A stretch of 64,000 bases of DNA from Chitinophagaceae bacterium (GCA_019638595.1 JAHBTJ010000010.1:62001-126000), one strand, 5' to 3'. Counted from the first letter of the stretch, positions 27,229 through 35,953 are shown. Made by a program: numbers and translations. The notes: generated by a model from the sequence alone, not told the origin.

Positions 27229-27540
27229 ATGAGTGGAGCTGAATTCTACCAGTTTTTGTTGAACAGATTAAATACAGGCGATGTATTGCATACCGGGAAA
27301 AATGGTACTCAGTATATTTTTTTAGGTTGGCATAAAGGCAATCTTCAGTTTGCAGGTACTCAAACAAAATCTATCGCAAAGAATATACTGATAGCGGTAA
27401 AAGACGCGCTGAATGATGATGTGGAAATTTGCGCGGAATGGCTTCGCGAAAATGAAATGGAAAGTTTCGCATCCCGCATGGCATTAATTAAAAGTGTTAT
27501 TAAAAATTACTGCCCGGTCGCTGTTACAGAAAGAGGCTAA
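27229..27540 (+). CDS. Hypothetical protein, 103 aa
   Basis: A small soluble protein without signal peptide or membrane helix. The N-terminal part (MSGAEFYQFLLNRLNTGDVL) looks helical and the middle (KNGTQYIFLGWHKGNLQFAG) strand-rich, followed by two amphipathic helices with paired acidic residues. No family recognised. It has its own downstream terminator and ends 273 bases before a histidine kinase gene, so it is probably a monocistronic unit. Coding quality (long frame, good codon pattern) supports a real gene. Confidence 0.65.
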   Translation: MSGAEFYQFLLNRLNTGDVLHTGKNGTQYIFLGWHKGNLQFAGTQTKSIAKNILIAVKDALNDDVEICAEWLRENEMESFASRMALIKSVIKNYCPVAVTERG

Positions 27541-27618
27541 TATACTTTTCTCCTGCTTTACCTTAGTGCTGCTATTGCTTTAAACCAATAAGGGGAAACC
27601 CTGATATCACAAACCACA

Positions 27619-27664
27619 GGAAATGGATTAAACCTTAAACAGGGAATTTCCATTTCCATTTTTT
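27619..27664 (+). terminator. Probable intrinsic terminator
   Basis: GGAAATGGA (27619-27627) pairs with TCCATTTCC (27649-27657) across a 21-base loop and is followed by ATTTTTTG; it lies about 80 bases after the 103-aa gene. Confidence 0.6.
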
Positions 27665-27813
27665 GCATAAATGCGCCCTACTTTTTTGATATTAAACAAT
27701 AATATCATTACTTCGCATGTTTTTTATTTCTACTAATCGTAGCCGTTCTATTTTCGTTATTTTAGTTGTTCAGGTAATACCACCTGCTTAAAATTGCTGG
27801 TATCACAATAAAG

Positions 27814-29898
27814 ATGAGAAACCACTCTGTTCATATCCTGCAATATTTCTTTATCATACTTTCGGTAATACTTTTTCTTACAGCCTGCAATAAAACAAAA
27901 CAAAAAATAGATTTTCGTTCTTTTGAAGATTTTAGTTTCAGGAAGATACAGATGTACCTGTACGACAGCGTCAGGTATTTTGGTTCAATAGATTCCGTAT
28001 ATGCACACCTGCCTTATAAGCGGCGCATGTATGAAATATATAATTGTAAACGCGGGTATTTTTATACTATCAGGCGTGATTATGAAAAGGCTTTATTGTA
28101 CTCCGACAGTGCGCTCGCGGCAGTAAAAAAATTAGACGGCGAATCAGCCTATCCTTACTGGTATTCGGTAGCGCTTTCAAATAAGGCAGATGATCTGCAC
28201 GCTTTAAAAAGATACAATGAGGCGTTTAATCATTATTTTTTGGCGAGGGAAGCTATTTTCAAAACCGGGGATACCTGCCTGTATACCAGTTATAGTTCCA
28301 GGCTTGGATTGGTAGCTTACCAGCACCAGCACTATAAAGAAGCGGCTTCCTATTTCAGGCAGGCATTTGAACAGCAGTTTCATTGCCGGCAGGGCGATTC
28401 GAGCTTTAGCGGGCATGTAATATTTGCCCATCAGCAAACCAATCTCGATAATATCGGGCTATGTTACAGCAGGATGGGAATGAGCGACAGCGCCTTGTTT
28501 TATTTCGACAGCGCGCTTAGCTATATCAATAGTAATTATCATCACGCTTTCAGGCTCCAGGGGCAAAAAAAGATTATTGATACTGATTTTATTGCTTCGG
28601 CTAAAGCTGTTATATATGGTAATAAGGCCCAGGACCTTATGGTTGTGGGAAATGATTCTGCTGCTGAACGGCTGTTAAAAGAAAGTATACGTATTAATAG
28701 TATACCGGGGCATGCCATTGAGGATGTGCCCTATTCTCTTGTTAAGCTGGCGGATTTATATATAAAAACCGGAAGATTACAACTGGCAGATGACCTGCTG
28801 AAACAGGTTAAAGCGGGGCTTGATACTTCGGCAAATGCCGAAATTTCAAAAAGAATGTATTTGCTGCAGGCTAAGTACGAAGAGAAAATGGGAAACATGG
28901 CCCTGTCCAATCAGTATCTCAATAAATACGTTTTTCAGAAAGATTCGATAGATGCCGCCAATCACGATGCCTTAAGTACGGATATAGACAGGGAGTTCTC
29001 TTATCTTAAATCGGAGTATGAACTTGGCATCCTTCAAAAAAAGGATGACAGGAAGAATTTTTACCTGGTAGTGGCTACCCTGGCTATAGTTATGTTCGCG
29101 ATCACCGTATTGCTCATTTTGCGTAACTATGCGCAATCAAAAAAACATATCAAAGTATTAGGAAAACTGAACGCAAAAATATCTGATAAAAATCTCCATT
29201 TGCAAAATGCCCTGGTAGCGCTACAGCAAAGCCAGGAAGAGAATAACCGCATGATGAAAGTAGTAGCGCATGATCTTCGCAATCCAGTGGGTGGAATAGC
29301 AGCATCAACCGATTTGCTTTTAAGGGATACCAATTATTCGCCCGAACAACGGAAAATGCTCGAAATGATCCAGGCTTCCAGTAATCATGCCGTAGAGCTG
29401 ATACAGGATTTGATGTACACCAATCAGCAACCTGCTGTGGCGGCACATACGCCGGTGAACCTTATGGCATTAATTTCGTATTGTGTTGAAATGTTACAGC
29501 TTGCGGCTAATCAAAAAGGACAGAAAATTATATTAAACGCATTTCCGGTAACAATTAATGGCAACAGGGAGAAGCTGTGGCGGGTATTCAGTAACTTACT
29601 TAATAACGCTATCAAGTTCAGCCACGAAAATGAAAATATTATTGTCAACTTTACCAGGGAGGAAGAATTCATTACTGTTTCTATTGAAGATAGCGGTATA
29701 GGAATTCCCGAATCGGTAAGGGATAAGATATTCGATATGTCGGAAGAGACTAAACGTTCCGGAACATCGGGAGAGCCTTCATTCGGGTTGGGACTTTCCA
29801 TCAGTAAGCAAATAGTGGAAGCGCATTCCGGCAAGATATGGTTTACCAGCAAGAAGGAAGGAGGTGCCAAATTTTATGTTTCCCTGCCCTTAGCTTAA
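27814..29898 (+). CDS. TPR-containing sensor histidine kinase
   Basis: A 694-residue kinase. An N-terminal hydrophobic segment ends at Cys25 (FLTAC), giving either a lipid anchor or a first membrane helix. A periplasmic helical region (about 60-400) carries TPR-type repeats (KADDLHALKRYNEAFNHYFL, RLGLVAYQHQHYKEAASYFR). One membrane helix follows (about 414-434), then a coiled coil, a HisKA domain with phospho-acceptor His486 in VVAHDLRNP, and a HATPase_c domain with N-box NLLNNAIKFS, G1 DSGIGIP and GLGLSISKQIV. It should autophosphorylate in response to a signal sensed by the TPR region and pass phosphate to the receiver protein encoded 186 bases downstream. Confidence 0.92.
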   Translation: MRNHSVHILQYFFIILSVILFLTACNKTKQKIDFRSFEDFSFRKIQMYLYDSVRYFGSIDSVYAHLPYKRRMYEIYNCKRGYFYTIRRDYEKALLYSDSALAAVKKLDGESAYPYWYSVALSNKADDLHALKRYNEAFNHYFLAREAIFKTGDTCLYTSYSSRLGLVAYQHQHYKEAASYFRQAFEQQFHCRQGDSSFSGHVIFAHQQTNLDNIGLCYSRMGMSDSALFYFDSALSYINSNYHHAFRLQGQKKIIDTDFIASAKAVIYGNKAQDLMVVGNDSAAERLLKESIRINSIPGHAIEDVPYSLVKLADLYIKTGRLQLADDLLKQVKAGLDTSANAEISKRMYLLQAKYEEKMGNMALSNQYLNKYVFQKDSIDAANHDALSTDIDREFSYLKSEYELGILQKKDDRKNFYLVVATLAIVMFAITVLLILRNYAQSKKHIKVLGKLNAKISDKNLHLQNALVALQQSQEENNRMMKVVAHDLRNPVGGIAASTDLLLRDTNYSPEQRKMLEMIQASSNHAVELIQDLMYTNQQPAVAAHTPVNLMALISYCVEMLQLAANQKGQKIILNAFPVTINGNREKLWRVFSNLLNNAIKFSHENENIIVNFTREEEFITVSIEDSGIGIPESVRDKIFDMSEETKRSGTSGEPSFGLGLSISKQIVEAHSGKIWFTSKKEGGAKFYVSLPLA

Positions 29899-30072
29899 CT
29901 GTAGGCTCCTTATATATCCTGTATAGACCCTGTTTTACTAAATCCAGGAGTTGGTGGATTTTGTTTTCATTTAACATATTGATTGTGTTCTTAATGTATT
30001 TTCCTGTTCTTGTAGTATCTGGTTTACATTATTTACATATAGTGGTTTACAAATACATTCTGGCGGCTCGGT

Positions 30073-30080
30073 TACTTTTG
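30073..30080 (+). promoter_or_regulatory. Bacteroidota -7 box just before the receiver gene
   Basis: TACTTTTG matches TAnnTTTG and ends only 4 bases before the ATG at 30085, which would give a nearly leaderless mRNA. Confidence 0.5.
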
Positions 30081-30084
30081 TGAT

Positions 30085-30468
30085 ATGACTGCCAGCAGCG
30101 GCTTAAAAATATTGATTGCAGACGATTTTCCTCCTATCCGGGAGCGGCTGAGCTCATTGATACGGGAAGGCTATCCTTCTGTAATTATTGACGAAGCGGC
30201 AGATACAGACGGGCTCATTCAAAAAGCGTTAACAGAAGAATGGGATTTAATAATATCCGATATTTCGATGCCTGGCGCCGGGGGAGTGAAAGCGCTCAGG
30301 CGTATTAAAAAAATAAAACCCTCATTGCCTGTTCTTGTAATAAGTACTCACGCATATATGCCTTATGCCAAGGAAATACTTTCCGCGGGAGCCACAGGAT
30401 ATCTTACCAAGGACGATATTCCTCTTAATATTCTGAATGTTGTTGAACAGATCCTTTTTCCTGTTTAG
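30085..30468 (+). CDS. Stand-alone response regulator receiver domain
   Basis: A 127-residue CheY-like receiver without an output domain. The acidic pair is in IADDFPPIRERL (Asp13-Asp14), the phospho-acceptor is Asp59 in LIISDISMPG, the switch Ser/Thr is in LVISTHA (about 87-88) and the conserved Lys109 is in GYLTKDD. Similarity is highest to the receiver part of LuxR/NarL-type regulators, but the protein ends shortly after the last helix, so no DNA-binding domain is present. Probable partner of the TPR kinase encoded just upstream; the output could be protein-protein signalling or phosphate buffering. Confidence 0.88.
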   Translation: MTASSGLKILIADDFPPIRERLSSLIREGYPSVIIDEAADTDGLIQKALTEEWDLIISDISMPGAGGVKALRRIKKIKPSLPVLVISTHAYMPYAKEILSAGATGYLTKDDIPLNILNVVEQILFPV

Positions 30469-30625
30469 CAATACAATAATTTCTTTTTAAAGAGATTTAA
30501 ATTACCTGCCCACCTGGCAAAAATATTTTAGCATGCATTAAATAATTTTGATCATTGTTCGTTTAATGCGTTGTTAAATCAAAATGTATTTGCCGGAAAT
30601 ATTTTTTGAGCAGCCTGCCGCAACT

Positions 30626-30633
30626 TAAATTTG
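30626..30633 (+). promoter_or_regulatory. Bacteroidota promoter for the DUF2383 gene
   Basis: TAAATTTG (-7, 30626-30633) with TTTG at 30605-30608 as -33 box, 17 bases between, 45 bases before the start codon at 30679. Confidence 0.55.
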
Positions 30634-30678
30634 TATCAGGCGGTTTTATAATTAATCAAGCAACATAATATACAGAAG

Positions 30679-31140
30679 ATGAGCAATAACGATAAAAGCC
30701 TGGACCTGATTCACAAATTAATTGAAGTAAATAAAGAAAGGATATCCGGTTATGAAAAGGCTGCGGAAGCTACAGAGGCAATAGACGCCGATATTCGTTC
30801 AATGTTTATGCGGATGGCCTTACAAAGCCGCCAGTTTATAAAAGAAATAAAGCAACATGTAGCTACTCTTGGAAAAGTGGCGCACGATACAGGAGCCCTG
30901 GCATTAACCATACGTGCTGCGGTAAGCGATCTTACTACGGAAATATCCTCGCAAAACAGGAAAATGTTACTCGATTTTTGCCTGTATATTGAACAGGGAG
31001 CGAAGCAGGCCTACGATATTATTTTAAATGCCCTCGAAGAAAAAAACATACCGGTACCTGAAGTTGCCATACTGGTAAAAACGCAAAGAATAAAAATCAG
31101 CAAATCACTCAGCAGCCTTCAGTCTTTCGCATTACAGTAA
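30679..31140 (+). CDS. PA2169-type four-helix-bundle protein (DUF2383)
   Basis: A 153-residue all-helical, soluble protein. The first half (LDLIHKLIEVNKERISGYEK, then DADIRSMFMRMALQSRQFIKEIKQHV) fits the ferritin-like DUF2383/PA2169 family, whose members are stress-associated but biochemically uncharacterised. It has its own promoter and does not appear linked to the two-component genes upstream. Confidence 0.8.
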   Translation: MSNNDKSLDLIHKLIEVNKERISGYEKAAEATEAIDADIRSMFMRMALQSRQFIKEIKQHVATLGKVAHDTGALALTIRAAVSDLTTEISSQNRKMLLDFCLYIEQGAKQAYDIILNALEEKNIPVPEVAILVKTQRIKISKSLSSLQSFALQ

Positions 31141-31157
31141 TACTGTTGCCGGGATGG

Positions 31158-31484
31158 TTAATGCGACGCAACTTTTAAACCAATGACCGACCCGATAAGA
31201 GTAGTAATAAAAAAGATACGCCAGAAATCTACAGGGTCCTTAAACAGAATGATACCCATTATAGCAGTGCCCACTGCGCCAATACCGGTCCATACAGCAT
31301 AGGCGGTTCCTATAGGCAGGGTTTCTGCTGCTTTTATCAGCAGGTACATGCTCATTGCAAGGCAAATAACAAAAGCGGAGTACCAATATACAGCTATGGT
31401 GCCTTGCGCTTCTTTAGCCTTTCCCAGGCAGGTAGCAAAGCCTACTTCAAATAATCCTGCAATTATTAAGATCACCCAATTCAT
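31158..31484 (-). CDS. Small multidrug resistance family transporter, SugE/Gdx-like
   Basis: A 108-residue inner-membrane protein with four helices. The conserved Glu lies in the first helix (LIIAGLFEVGFATCLG), and the LPIGTAYAVWTGIGAVGTAI block is characteristic of the SMR family. Similarity to SugE, including the ending IGLKVASH, points to the guanidinium-exporting (Gdx) branch, which works as an antiparallel dimer driven by protons. I see no guanidine riboswitch in the 185-base leader. Substrate is inferred from family only. Confidence 0.88.
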   Translation of the reverse strand: MNWVILIIAGLFEVGFATCLGKAKEAQGTIAVYWYSAFVICLAMSMYLLIKAAETLPIGTAYAVWTGIGAVGTAIMGIILFKDPVDFWRIFFITTLIGSVIGLKVASH

Positions 31485-31669
31485 ACCGGTTACAATTTAA
31501 AAGAAAGCCTTTTTTTAAATTGCTGTAAAGTTCTGCTTTAACTATATACGACCAACAAAAAAATAACGGACCTTATAAATTCGTATTTTACCTGCAAGTA
31601 CACGGGTTGGTTAAGCGTTTCCGTATTTAATATGCAGGAAGGAATGTGGAGCGAAAAGAGGGGCTGGAA

Positions 31670-32014
31670 TTAATTTAACTGGTAATTCATGTTTATTGTT
31701 ACCAGGCTGGCAAGGCAGCTTTCGCAAATACTTCCACAAAAAGCAATTTCAGGAATATCAGCGAACTGCCTGCATATTTTTGCGCAGGTACGGCATTCTA
31801 CCATGCATGCAATGTGATGCTCAAGCGTGAATGTTTGGGTGGGTTCCATCAACTCCCTTGCCATATTAAAGCAAGAGCCGGCACAGGCTTTGAACTGGTG
31901 GTAGATTTCTTTGTTGTTCTGACGCAGGCAATCCTGCAAATGAACAGTTGCTTCGCAAATCATCCAGGTTTTTAAAAGCGTTTCTACCGTGGTTTTTGTA
32001 ATGGTGGAACTCAT
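31670..32014 (-). CDS. Cysteine-rich four-helix-bundle protein (DUF326-like)
   Basis: A 114-residue protein with 11 cysteines (positions 20, 29, 44, 48, 70, 74, 77, 81, 93, 97, 100), arranged mostly as CxxxC pairs on predicted helices and including CMVECRTCAKIC. This pattern matches the DUF326 / copper-storage-like family, whose four-helix bundles bind Cu(I) through core cysteines. There is no signal peptide, so it would be cytosolic. It lies 185 bases upstream of the SMR gene on the same strand, but co-transcription is not certain. Confidence 0.85.
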   Translation of the reverse strand: MSSTITKTTVETLLKTWMICEATVHLQDCLRQNNKEIYHQFKACAGSCFNMARELMEPTQTFTLEHHIACMVECRTCAKICRQFADIPEIAFCGSICESCLASLVTINMNYQLN

Positions 32015-32455
32015 GAAATGTTTGTTTAAACGGGTTACGCATTTGCAAAACAGCTTCCATTAGTAACCTTTATCAACTCTTCACCGCCTTTCAATGAACG
32101 TGCAGGAGTGAAATAAAAGTATATTTTACCGGTATAAAATTTTGAATACATGCATTTTGGGGGAAGAAGAGAGGAAATGCACCCGGCGTCTGCCGCAAAC
32201 AGATGATATAGCTGAATTTTAGTATATTAGGGCATGGAAATACGCCAACCGGCAGTAGTTTACGGAAAGAGGAACTTTACCTATAATGGTTGATAGCGAG
32301 TCAATTTCTGTAGAAATTTTCCGGCTGAATGAAAGCAAATCCTGGCAACTGGAGGAATATCTTCAGGCAAGCCAATCCTTGCAGATCCGGTCACTTGAAT
32401 TCAGCATTCCTCTCATGGAAGTATACGATGGAGTCAGCTTCAGTAAGCAGTAGTG
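32015..32455. other. Intergenic region with a gene remnant
   Basis: 441 bases between the Cys-rich protein gene and proC. The left half holds nothing recognised; the right half carries the Uma2 remnant at 32234-32453. Confidence 0.6.
32234..32453 (+). pseudogene. Internally deleted Uma2-family gene remnant
   Basis: A frame from ATG 32234 reads MEIRQPAVVYGKRNFTYN and then stops; it resembles the N-terminus of Bacteroidota Uma2 (PD-(D/E)XK nuclease-fold) proteins. A second frame from 32286 to 32453 (55 codons) contains VEIFRLNESKSWQLEEYLQ and SLEFSIPLMEVYDGV, like the Uma2 C-terminal end. The middle of the protein, with the catalytic acids, is absent and the two parts are out of frame. The call relies on remembered family patterns, so it is tentative. 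Confidence 0.45.
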
Positions 32456-33256
32456 CTATTGGTCGGAAGCGATCTTATCATAGCTTGCCACAATACCTTT
32501 TATCAGCGATGAGCTGAAGCCCTGGTGCTCCATTTCATTTAAGCCTGCTATGGTACATCCTTTAGGAGTGGTTACCTTGTCAATTTCCTGCTCGGGATGT
32601 GTATTTTTCCGGAGCAATAATTCTGCAGCTCCTTTTACAGTTTGCGCGGCGATCAGGCTTGCTGTAGCTGCATCGAATCCAATTTCAATACCGCCCTGTA
32701 TATTGGCGCGTATATAACGCATGGCATAAGCGGTACCGCAGGCGGCCAATACGGTAGCCGCATCCATCAGCTTTTCGTCTATTACAACCACTTTCCCAAG
32801 CTGGTTAAATATTTCCTTTACATAATCAAGCTGTTCGCTTGTAATATCCCGGGCGCTTAAGCAGGTCATACTTTCCTGTATGGCAATGGCCGTATTAGGC
32901 ATTGCTCTAACAGTAGATATTTTTTTATTGAGCGCGGCATGAATTTGAGGTATGGTAATACCGGTAACTACCGATACAAGCACATGCCTGTTCTCATCAA
33001 ACAATAACTGCAGCGAGCCAAGCACATCATCTACCTGGAAAGGTTTTACCGCAAGTATTACAAGGTCGGCAAAACGAATGGCTTCTGTATTATCGTTGCT
33101 CACCAGTACACCTTTTTCTTCAAGCCTGCTGAGCGTGCGTATATTTCTTTTGGTAATGAGCAGTTGCCCCGGTTGTACAAACCCGCTTAATATTAAGCCT
33201 TCGGCAATAGCAGTTCCCAGGTTACCCCCACCTATGATGGCAATTTTTTTATTCAT
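32456..33256 (-). CDS. proC: Pyrroline-5-carboxylate reductase
   Basis: A 267-residue enzyme catalysing the last step of proline synthesis (P5C to proline with NAD(P)H). It shows the N-terminal Rossmann motif IAIIGGGNLGTAIAEGL, ADLVILAVKPFQ, VRAMPNTAIAI in the middle, and the C-terminal dimerisation domain signature (LIAAQTVKGAAELLL, VTTPKGCTIAGLNEME). The chosen start at 33256 places the Rossmann motif at residue 5 and leaves 1 base after the hldD stop. An upstream in-frame Met at 33301 would add 15 unrelated residues and overlap hldD. Confidence 0.94.
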   Translation of the reverse strand: MNKKIAIIGGGNLGTAIAEGLILSGFVQPGQLLITKRNIRTLSRLEEKGVLVSNDNTEAIRFADLVILAVKPFQVDDVLGSLQLLFDENRHVLVSVVTGITIPQIHAALNKKISTVRAMPNTAIAIQESMTCLSARDITSEQLDYVKEIFNQLGKVVVIDEKLMDAATVLAACGTAYAMRYIRANIQGGIEIGFDAATASLIAAQTVKGAAELLLRKNTHPEQEIDKVTTPKGCTIAGLNEMEHQGFSSSLIKGIVASYDKIASDQ

Positions 33257-33257
33257 T

Positions 33258-34262
33258 TTAGTAATAATTTCCTGTTGCCAGATAATTTTTAACGTAGTCA
33301 TTTACTCCCTCTTCCAGACTGTAAAAAGCTGTATTGTATCCCACACTTTTTAGTTTGGTCATATCCGCTTCTGTAAAATACTGATATTTTTCCCTTATAT
33401 CAGCAGGCATATCAATAAAACGGATGTCCGGCTGTTGATCCAGCCCGGCGAAGGTGGAAGCCGCAAGGTCGTAAAAGCTCCTTGCCTTACCGGTGCCGAG
33501 ATTGTACAATGCTGACATCGGCTGATTTTCCATCAGCCAGTAACAAACCTGTACTACATCTTTCACATACACAAAGTCCCTTAATTGCTGCCCGTCTTTA
33601 TAACCGGCTTTGTGCGATTTAAAGAGATTAACGAAACCGTTATTTTTTATTTGATTAAAGGAGTGAAAAATAACGCTGGCCATTCTTCCTTTGTGATATT
33701 CGTTGGGACCGTATACATTAAAAAATTTTAAGCCTGCCCAAAAAGGGGGAGAGCTATGCTGCTTTAATACCCACTTGTCAAATTCGTTTTTGGAAATGCC
33801 GTAAGGGTTAAGAGGCTGTAAGCGGTCCACAATATTGTGATCGTCTTTATAACCCAATTCTCCCGGGCCATAGGTAGCTGCAGAGGAGGCGTACAGCATT
33901 GGAATATTACCCACAATGCAAACATTCCATAAGTCTTTGGAGTATTCCAGGTTCAGTCTTTCATGCACTTCATAATCAAATTCCGTGGTGTCGGTACGGG
34001 CGCCTAAATGAAAAACAAAACCAATTTCGGGCTTATTATCTTTAAGCCAGCTAAAAAAAAGATCCCTTTCAATTTTATAAAGAAATTTTTTCCCCTGAAG
34101 ATTATTGGTTTTATCCAGCCGCTCAAATTCATCTACCAGTATAAGATTGTTAAAGCCCTTATGGTTAAGGTAGCTTACCATACAGCTTCCTATAAAGCCT
34201 GCCGCGCCGGTAACTACAATATTATTGCCGGTGGTTGGTATATGCTTTTTATCCTTGTACAT
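33258..34262 (-). CDS. hldD: ADP-glyceromanno-heptose 6-epimerase
   Basis: A 334-residue extended SDR epimerase that converts ADP-D-glycero- to ADP-L-glycero-D-manno-heptose for the lipopolysaccharide inner core. Motifs: NIVVTGAAGFIGSCMVSYL, FHLGARTDTTEFD, catalytic Ser-Ser in YASSAATYG, Tyr-x3-Lys in NPYGISKNEFD, FFNVYGPNEYHKGRMASVIF (typical of HldD) and QLRDFVYVKDVV. Length matches the family. The stop codon lies 1 base before the preferred proC start, so the two genes are co-transcribed although functionally unrelated. Confidence 0.93.
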   Translation of the reverse strand: MYKDKKHIPTTGNNIVVTGAAGFIGSCMVSYLNHKGFNNLILVDEFERLDKTNNLQGKKFLYKIERDLFFSWLKDNKPEIGFVFHLGARTDTTEFDYEVHERLNLEYSKDLWNVCIVGNIPMLYASSAATYGPGELGYKDDHNIVDRLQPLNPYGISKNEFDKWVLKQHSSPPFWAGLKFFNVYGPNEYHKGRMASVIFHSFNQIKNNGFVNLFKSHKAGYKDGQQLRDFVYVKDVVQVCYWLMENQPMSALYNLGTGKARSFYDLAASTFAGLDQQPDIRFIDMPADIREKYQYFTEADMTKLKSVGYNTAFYSLEEGVNDYVKNYLATGNYY

Positions 34263-34361
34263 GCTTTGCTGTTAAAGAGTGCTGCAAGTTAATTGAAGCG
34301 CAACAAATTATAAAAAGCGAAAAAATAAGAACCTGCCGGAGCGCTGCCAGCTTACTGCCGC

Positions 34362-35093
34362 CTACTTTTTCCTTACTGCTTCATTGGCGAGGTTGCGCAG
34401 ATTAGCTGCGCTTTGAAAGCCAGTAACACGGTTTATTTGAGTGCCGTTTTTATAGGTGGCTATAACCGGAATACCTTCAATATTCAGCGCTTTTGCAAGC
34501 TGTTTTGCCTGGTCAACGTTTATCCGGTGGATGGTCATTTTCCCCTGGTATTGTTTTGCCAGTTTTTTCAGCGATGGCTCCATTTCCCGGCAGGGCATGC
34601 ACCAGGGTGCGTAAAAGTCTATCATCAGGGTATTGTGCCGGGCCAGGAGACTGTCGAAATGAGCTATAGTGAACAAATCAGCCGTGTTGTTCTCCACTGG
34701 CTTTTCCACCGGGAAATTATTATGTTCCCAGCTCATGATGCCTCCCTCCAGCTCGTAGATATTTTTGAACCCCATTTTTTGCATTTGCCGGGCGGCATCC
34801 GCGCTCCTTGCCCCGCCTTTGCAATATACCAGTATGGGAATATTTTTATCGAGGCCGCTTATCTGTTCAAGGAAATCAGCGTCGTAAATGTTTATGTTCT
34901 TTGCGCCGGGTATGTAGCCTTCTTTAAATTCCCCGGAAGTTCTTACATCTATCACCTGTTTGTCGGCAATGGAATCGAGCGCCTTTTTGAATACGCCGGA
35001 AGCAACCCGTTGAAAATTTTTGCCGGATTGTGCGCAGGCATTTGTAGTGCAAACAACAAGGAAAAAAAGAATGTATGTAAAAGCTTTTTTCAT
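34362..35093 (-). CDS. Rhodanese-thioredoxin fusion lipoprotein
   Basis: A 243-residue exported protein. The signal peptide carries a possible lipobox (TTNAC, Cys20). Residues 30-130 are a rhodanese domain with the catalytic loop [10 protein letters not shown] (Cys91); residues 138-243 are a thioredoxin domain with active site WCMPC (Cys165, Cys168), cis-Pro region EGIPVIAT and [11 protein letters not shown]. It may act in periplasmic thiol or persulfide chemistry. The start overlaps the stop of the upstream trxA by 4 bases, indicating translational coupling. Confidence 0.9.
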   Translation of the reverse strand: MKKAFTYILFFLVVCTTNACAQSGKNFQRVASGVFKKALDSIADKQVIDVRTSGEFKEGYIPGAKNINIYDADFLEQISGLDKNIPILVYCKGGARSADAARQMQKMGFKNIYELEGGIMSWEHNNFPVEKPVENNTADLFTIAHFDSLLARHNTLMIDFYAPWCMPCREMEPSLKKLAKQYQGKMTIHRINVDQAKQLAKALNIEGIPVIATYKNGTQINRVTGFQSAANLRNLANEAVRKK

Positions 35094-35392
35094 TGATCAG
35101 AATGTTGACGTATGACCTGTTTTAGCTGGTCAACCGGCACAACGCCCGATTGCCGCCATAATATCTTTCCGTGTTTAAACAAAATAAGCGTTGGTACACC
35201 CTGTACCTGGTAAGCATTTGCCGCCGCCGGGTTTTTATCAACGTCTATCTTTATAATAGTGGCGGTATCGCCTACAGACTCCTTGAGCTTTTCAAGCATA
35301 GGAGCCATCATCTTGCAGGGGCCACACCAGGTTGCAAAAAAGTCTACCAGCACGGGTTTATTTCCATTGATCAGTTCTCCAAATGTAGCCAT
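35090..35392 (-). CDS. trxA: Thioredoxin
   Basis: A 100-residue cytosolic thioredoxin. Active site WCGPC (Cys23, Cys26), [15 protein letters not shown] strand-helix, buried Asp in KIDVDKNPA, cis-Pro in [13 protein letters not shown] and a C-terminal helix. Slightly shorter than E. coli thioredoxin, but complete. It is the first gene of a two-gene unit with the rhodanese-thioredoxin fusion. Confidence 0.95.
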   Translation of the reverse strand: MATFGELINGNKPVLVDFFATWCGPCKMMAPMLEKLKESVGDTATIIKIDVDKNPAAANAYQVQGVPTLILFKHGKILWRQSGVVPVDQLKQVIRQHSDQ

Positions 35393-35438
35393 AACGGTTC
35401 ATTGAGTATAAACGAATGCAATTACTGCTTCCGGAAGG

Positions 35439-35446
35439 CAAATTTA
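35439..35446 (-). promoter_or_regulatory. Candidate -7 box for trxA
   Basis: TAAATTTG on the minus strand matches TAnnTTTG, 46 bases upstream of the trxA start. No convincing -33 TTTG was found. Confidence 0.4.
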
Positions 35447-35519
35447 CAATATTGAATGTTAAGGAACCGTGACATTGGTTACAGGTAATTTCCATACTTA
35501 GTTTGTTTGAATTTAAAAA

Positions 35520-35557
35520 AAACTATAAAAATAGTTTTGAAACTATAATTATAGTTT
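35520..35557. promoter_or_regulatory. Two BlaI-type dyad operators overlapping a promoter
   Basis: AAACTATAAAAATAGTTT (35520-35537) and the perfect palindrome AAACTATAATTATAGTTT (35540-35557) lie with centres 20 bp apart. The promoter TTTG (35536-35539) and TATATTTG (35558-35565, spacing 18) overlaps both sites, so a bound BlaI dimer pair would block RNA polymerase. They precede the blaI-like gene by about 20 bases, implying autoregulation. Confidence 0.8.
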
Positions 35558-35575
35558 TATATTTGTACTAACATA

Positions 35576-35953
35576 ATGTACGGAGGTATGGAAAAATCTC
35601 TAACCAGGGCTGAAGAGCAGATAATGCAGGTTTTATGGAAGCTTGACAGGGCTTTCCTGAGGGAGATCATGGATGAGCTGACCGCATCACGCCCACATCA
35701 GAACACTGTTGCCACTGTATTAAAAGTGCTGGTAGAAAAAGGATTCGCAGGTGTTGAAAACTTTGGACGTATACACCGGTACTATCCCCTTATAACAAAA
35801 GAGCAATATTCGAAAGCTTCCCTGAAATCAATTGTAAAAAGTTATTTCAATGGATCTGTAGTCAATACTGTTTCCTTTATATTAAAAGACGAACAATTGA
35901 ACGTGGAAGACCTGGAGCTGTTGTTGAAACAATTAAAGGATAAGAAGACGTAA
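35576..35953 (+). CDS. BlaI/MecI/CopY-family transcriptional repressor
   Basis: A 125-residue winged-helix repressor. N-terminal HTH (LTRAEEQIMQVLWKLDRAFL; then HQNTVATVLKVLVEKGFAGV) and C-terminal dimerisation helices (IVKSYFNGSVVNTVSFIL). Such repressors bind dyads and are inactivated by proteolysis triggered by a BlaR1-type sensor, here encoded 26 bases downstream. Two starts are possible: 35576 and 35588, the latter with GGAGG almost touching the ATG; the protein core is the same. Confidence 0.93.
   Translation: MYGGMEKSLTRAEEQIMQVLWKLDRAFLREIMDELTASRPHQNTVATVLKVLVEKGFAGVENFGRIHRYYPLITKEQYSKASLKSIVKSYFNGSVVNTVSFILKDEQLNVEDLELLLKQLKDKKT

Noticed and set aside
31485-31669. Possible guanidine riboswitch before the SMR transporter gene
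   Set aside because: No paired ACGR-loop hairpins or conserved guanidine-I core are recognisable in this leader.
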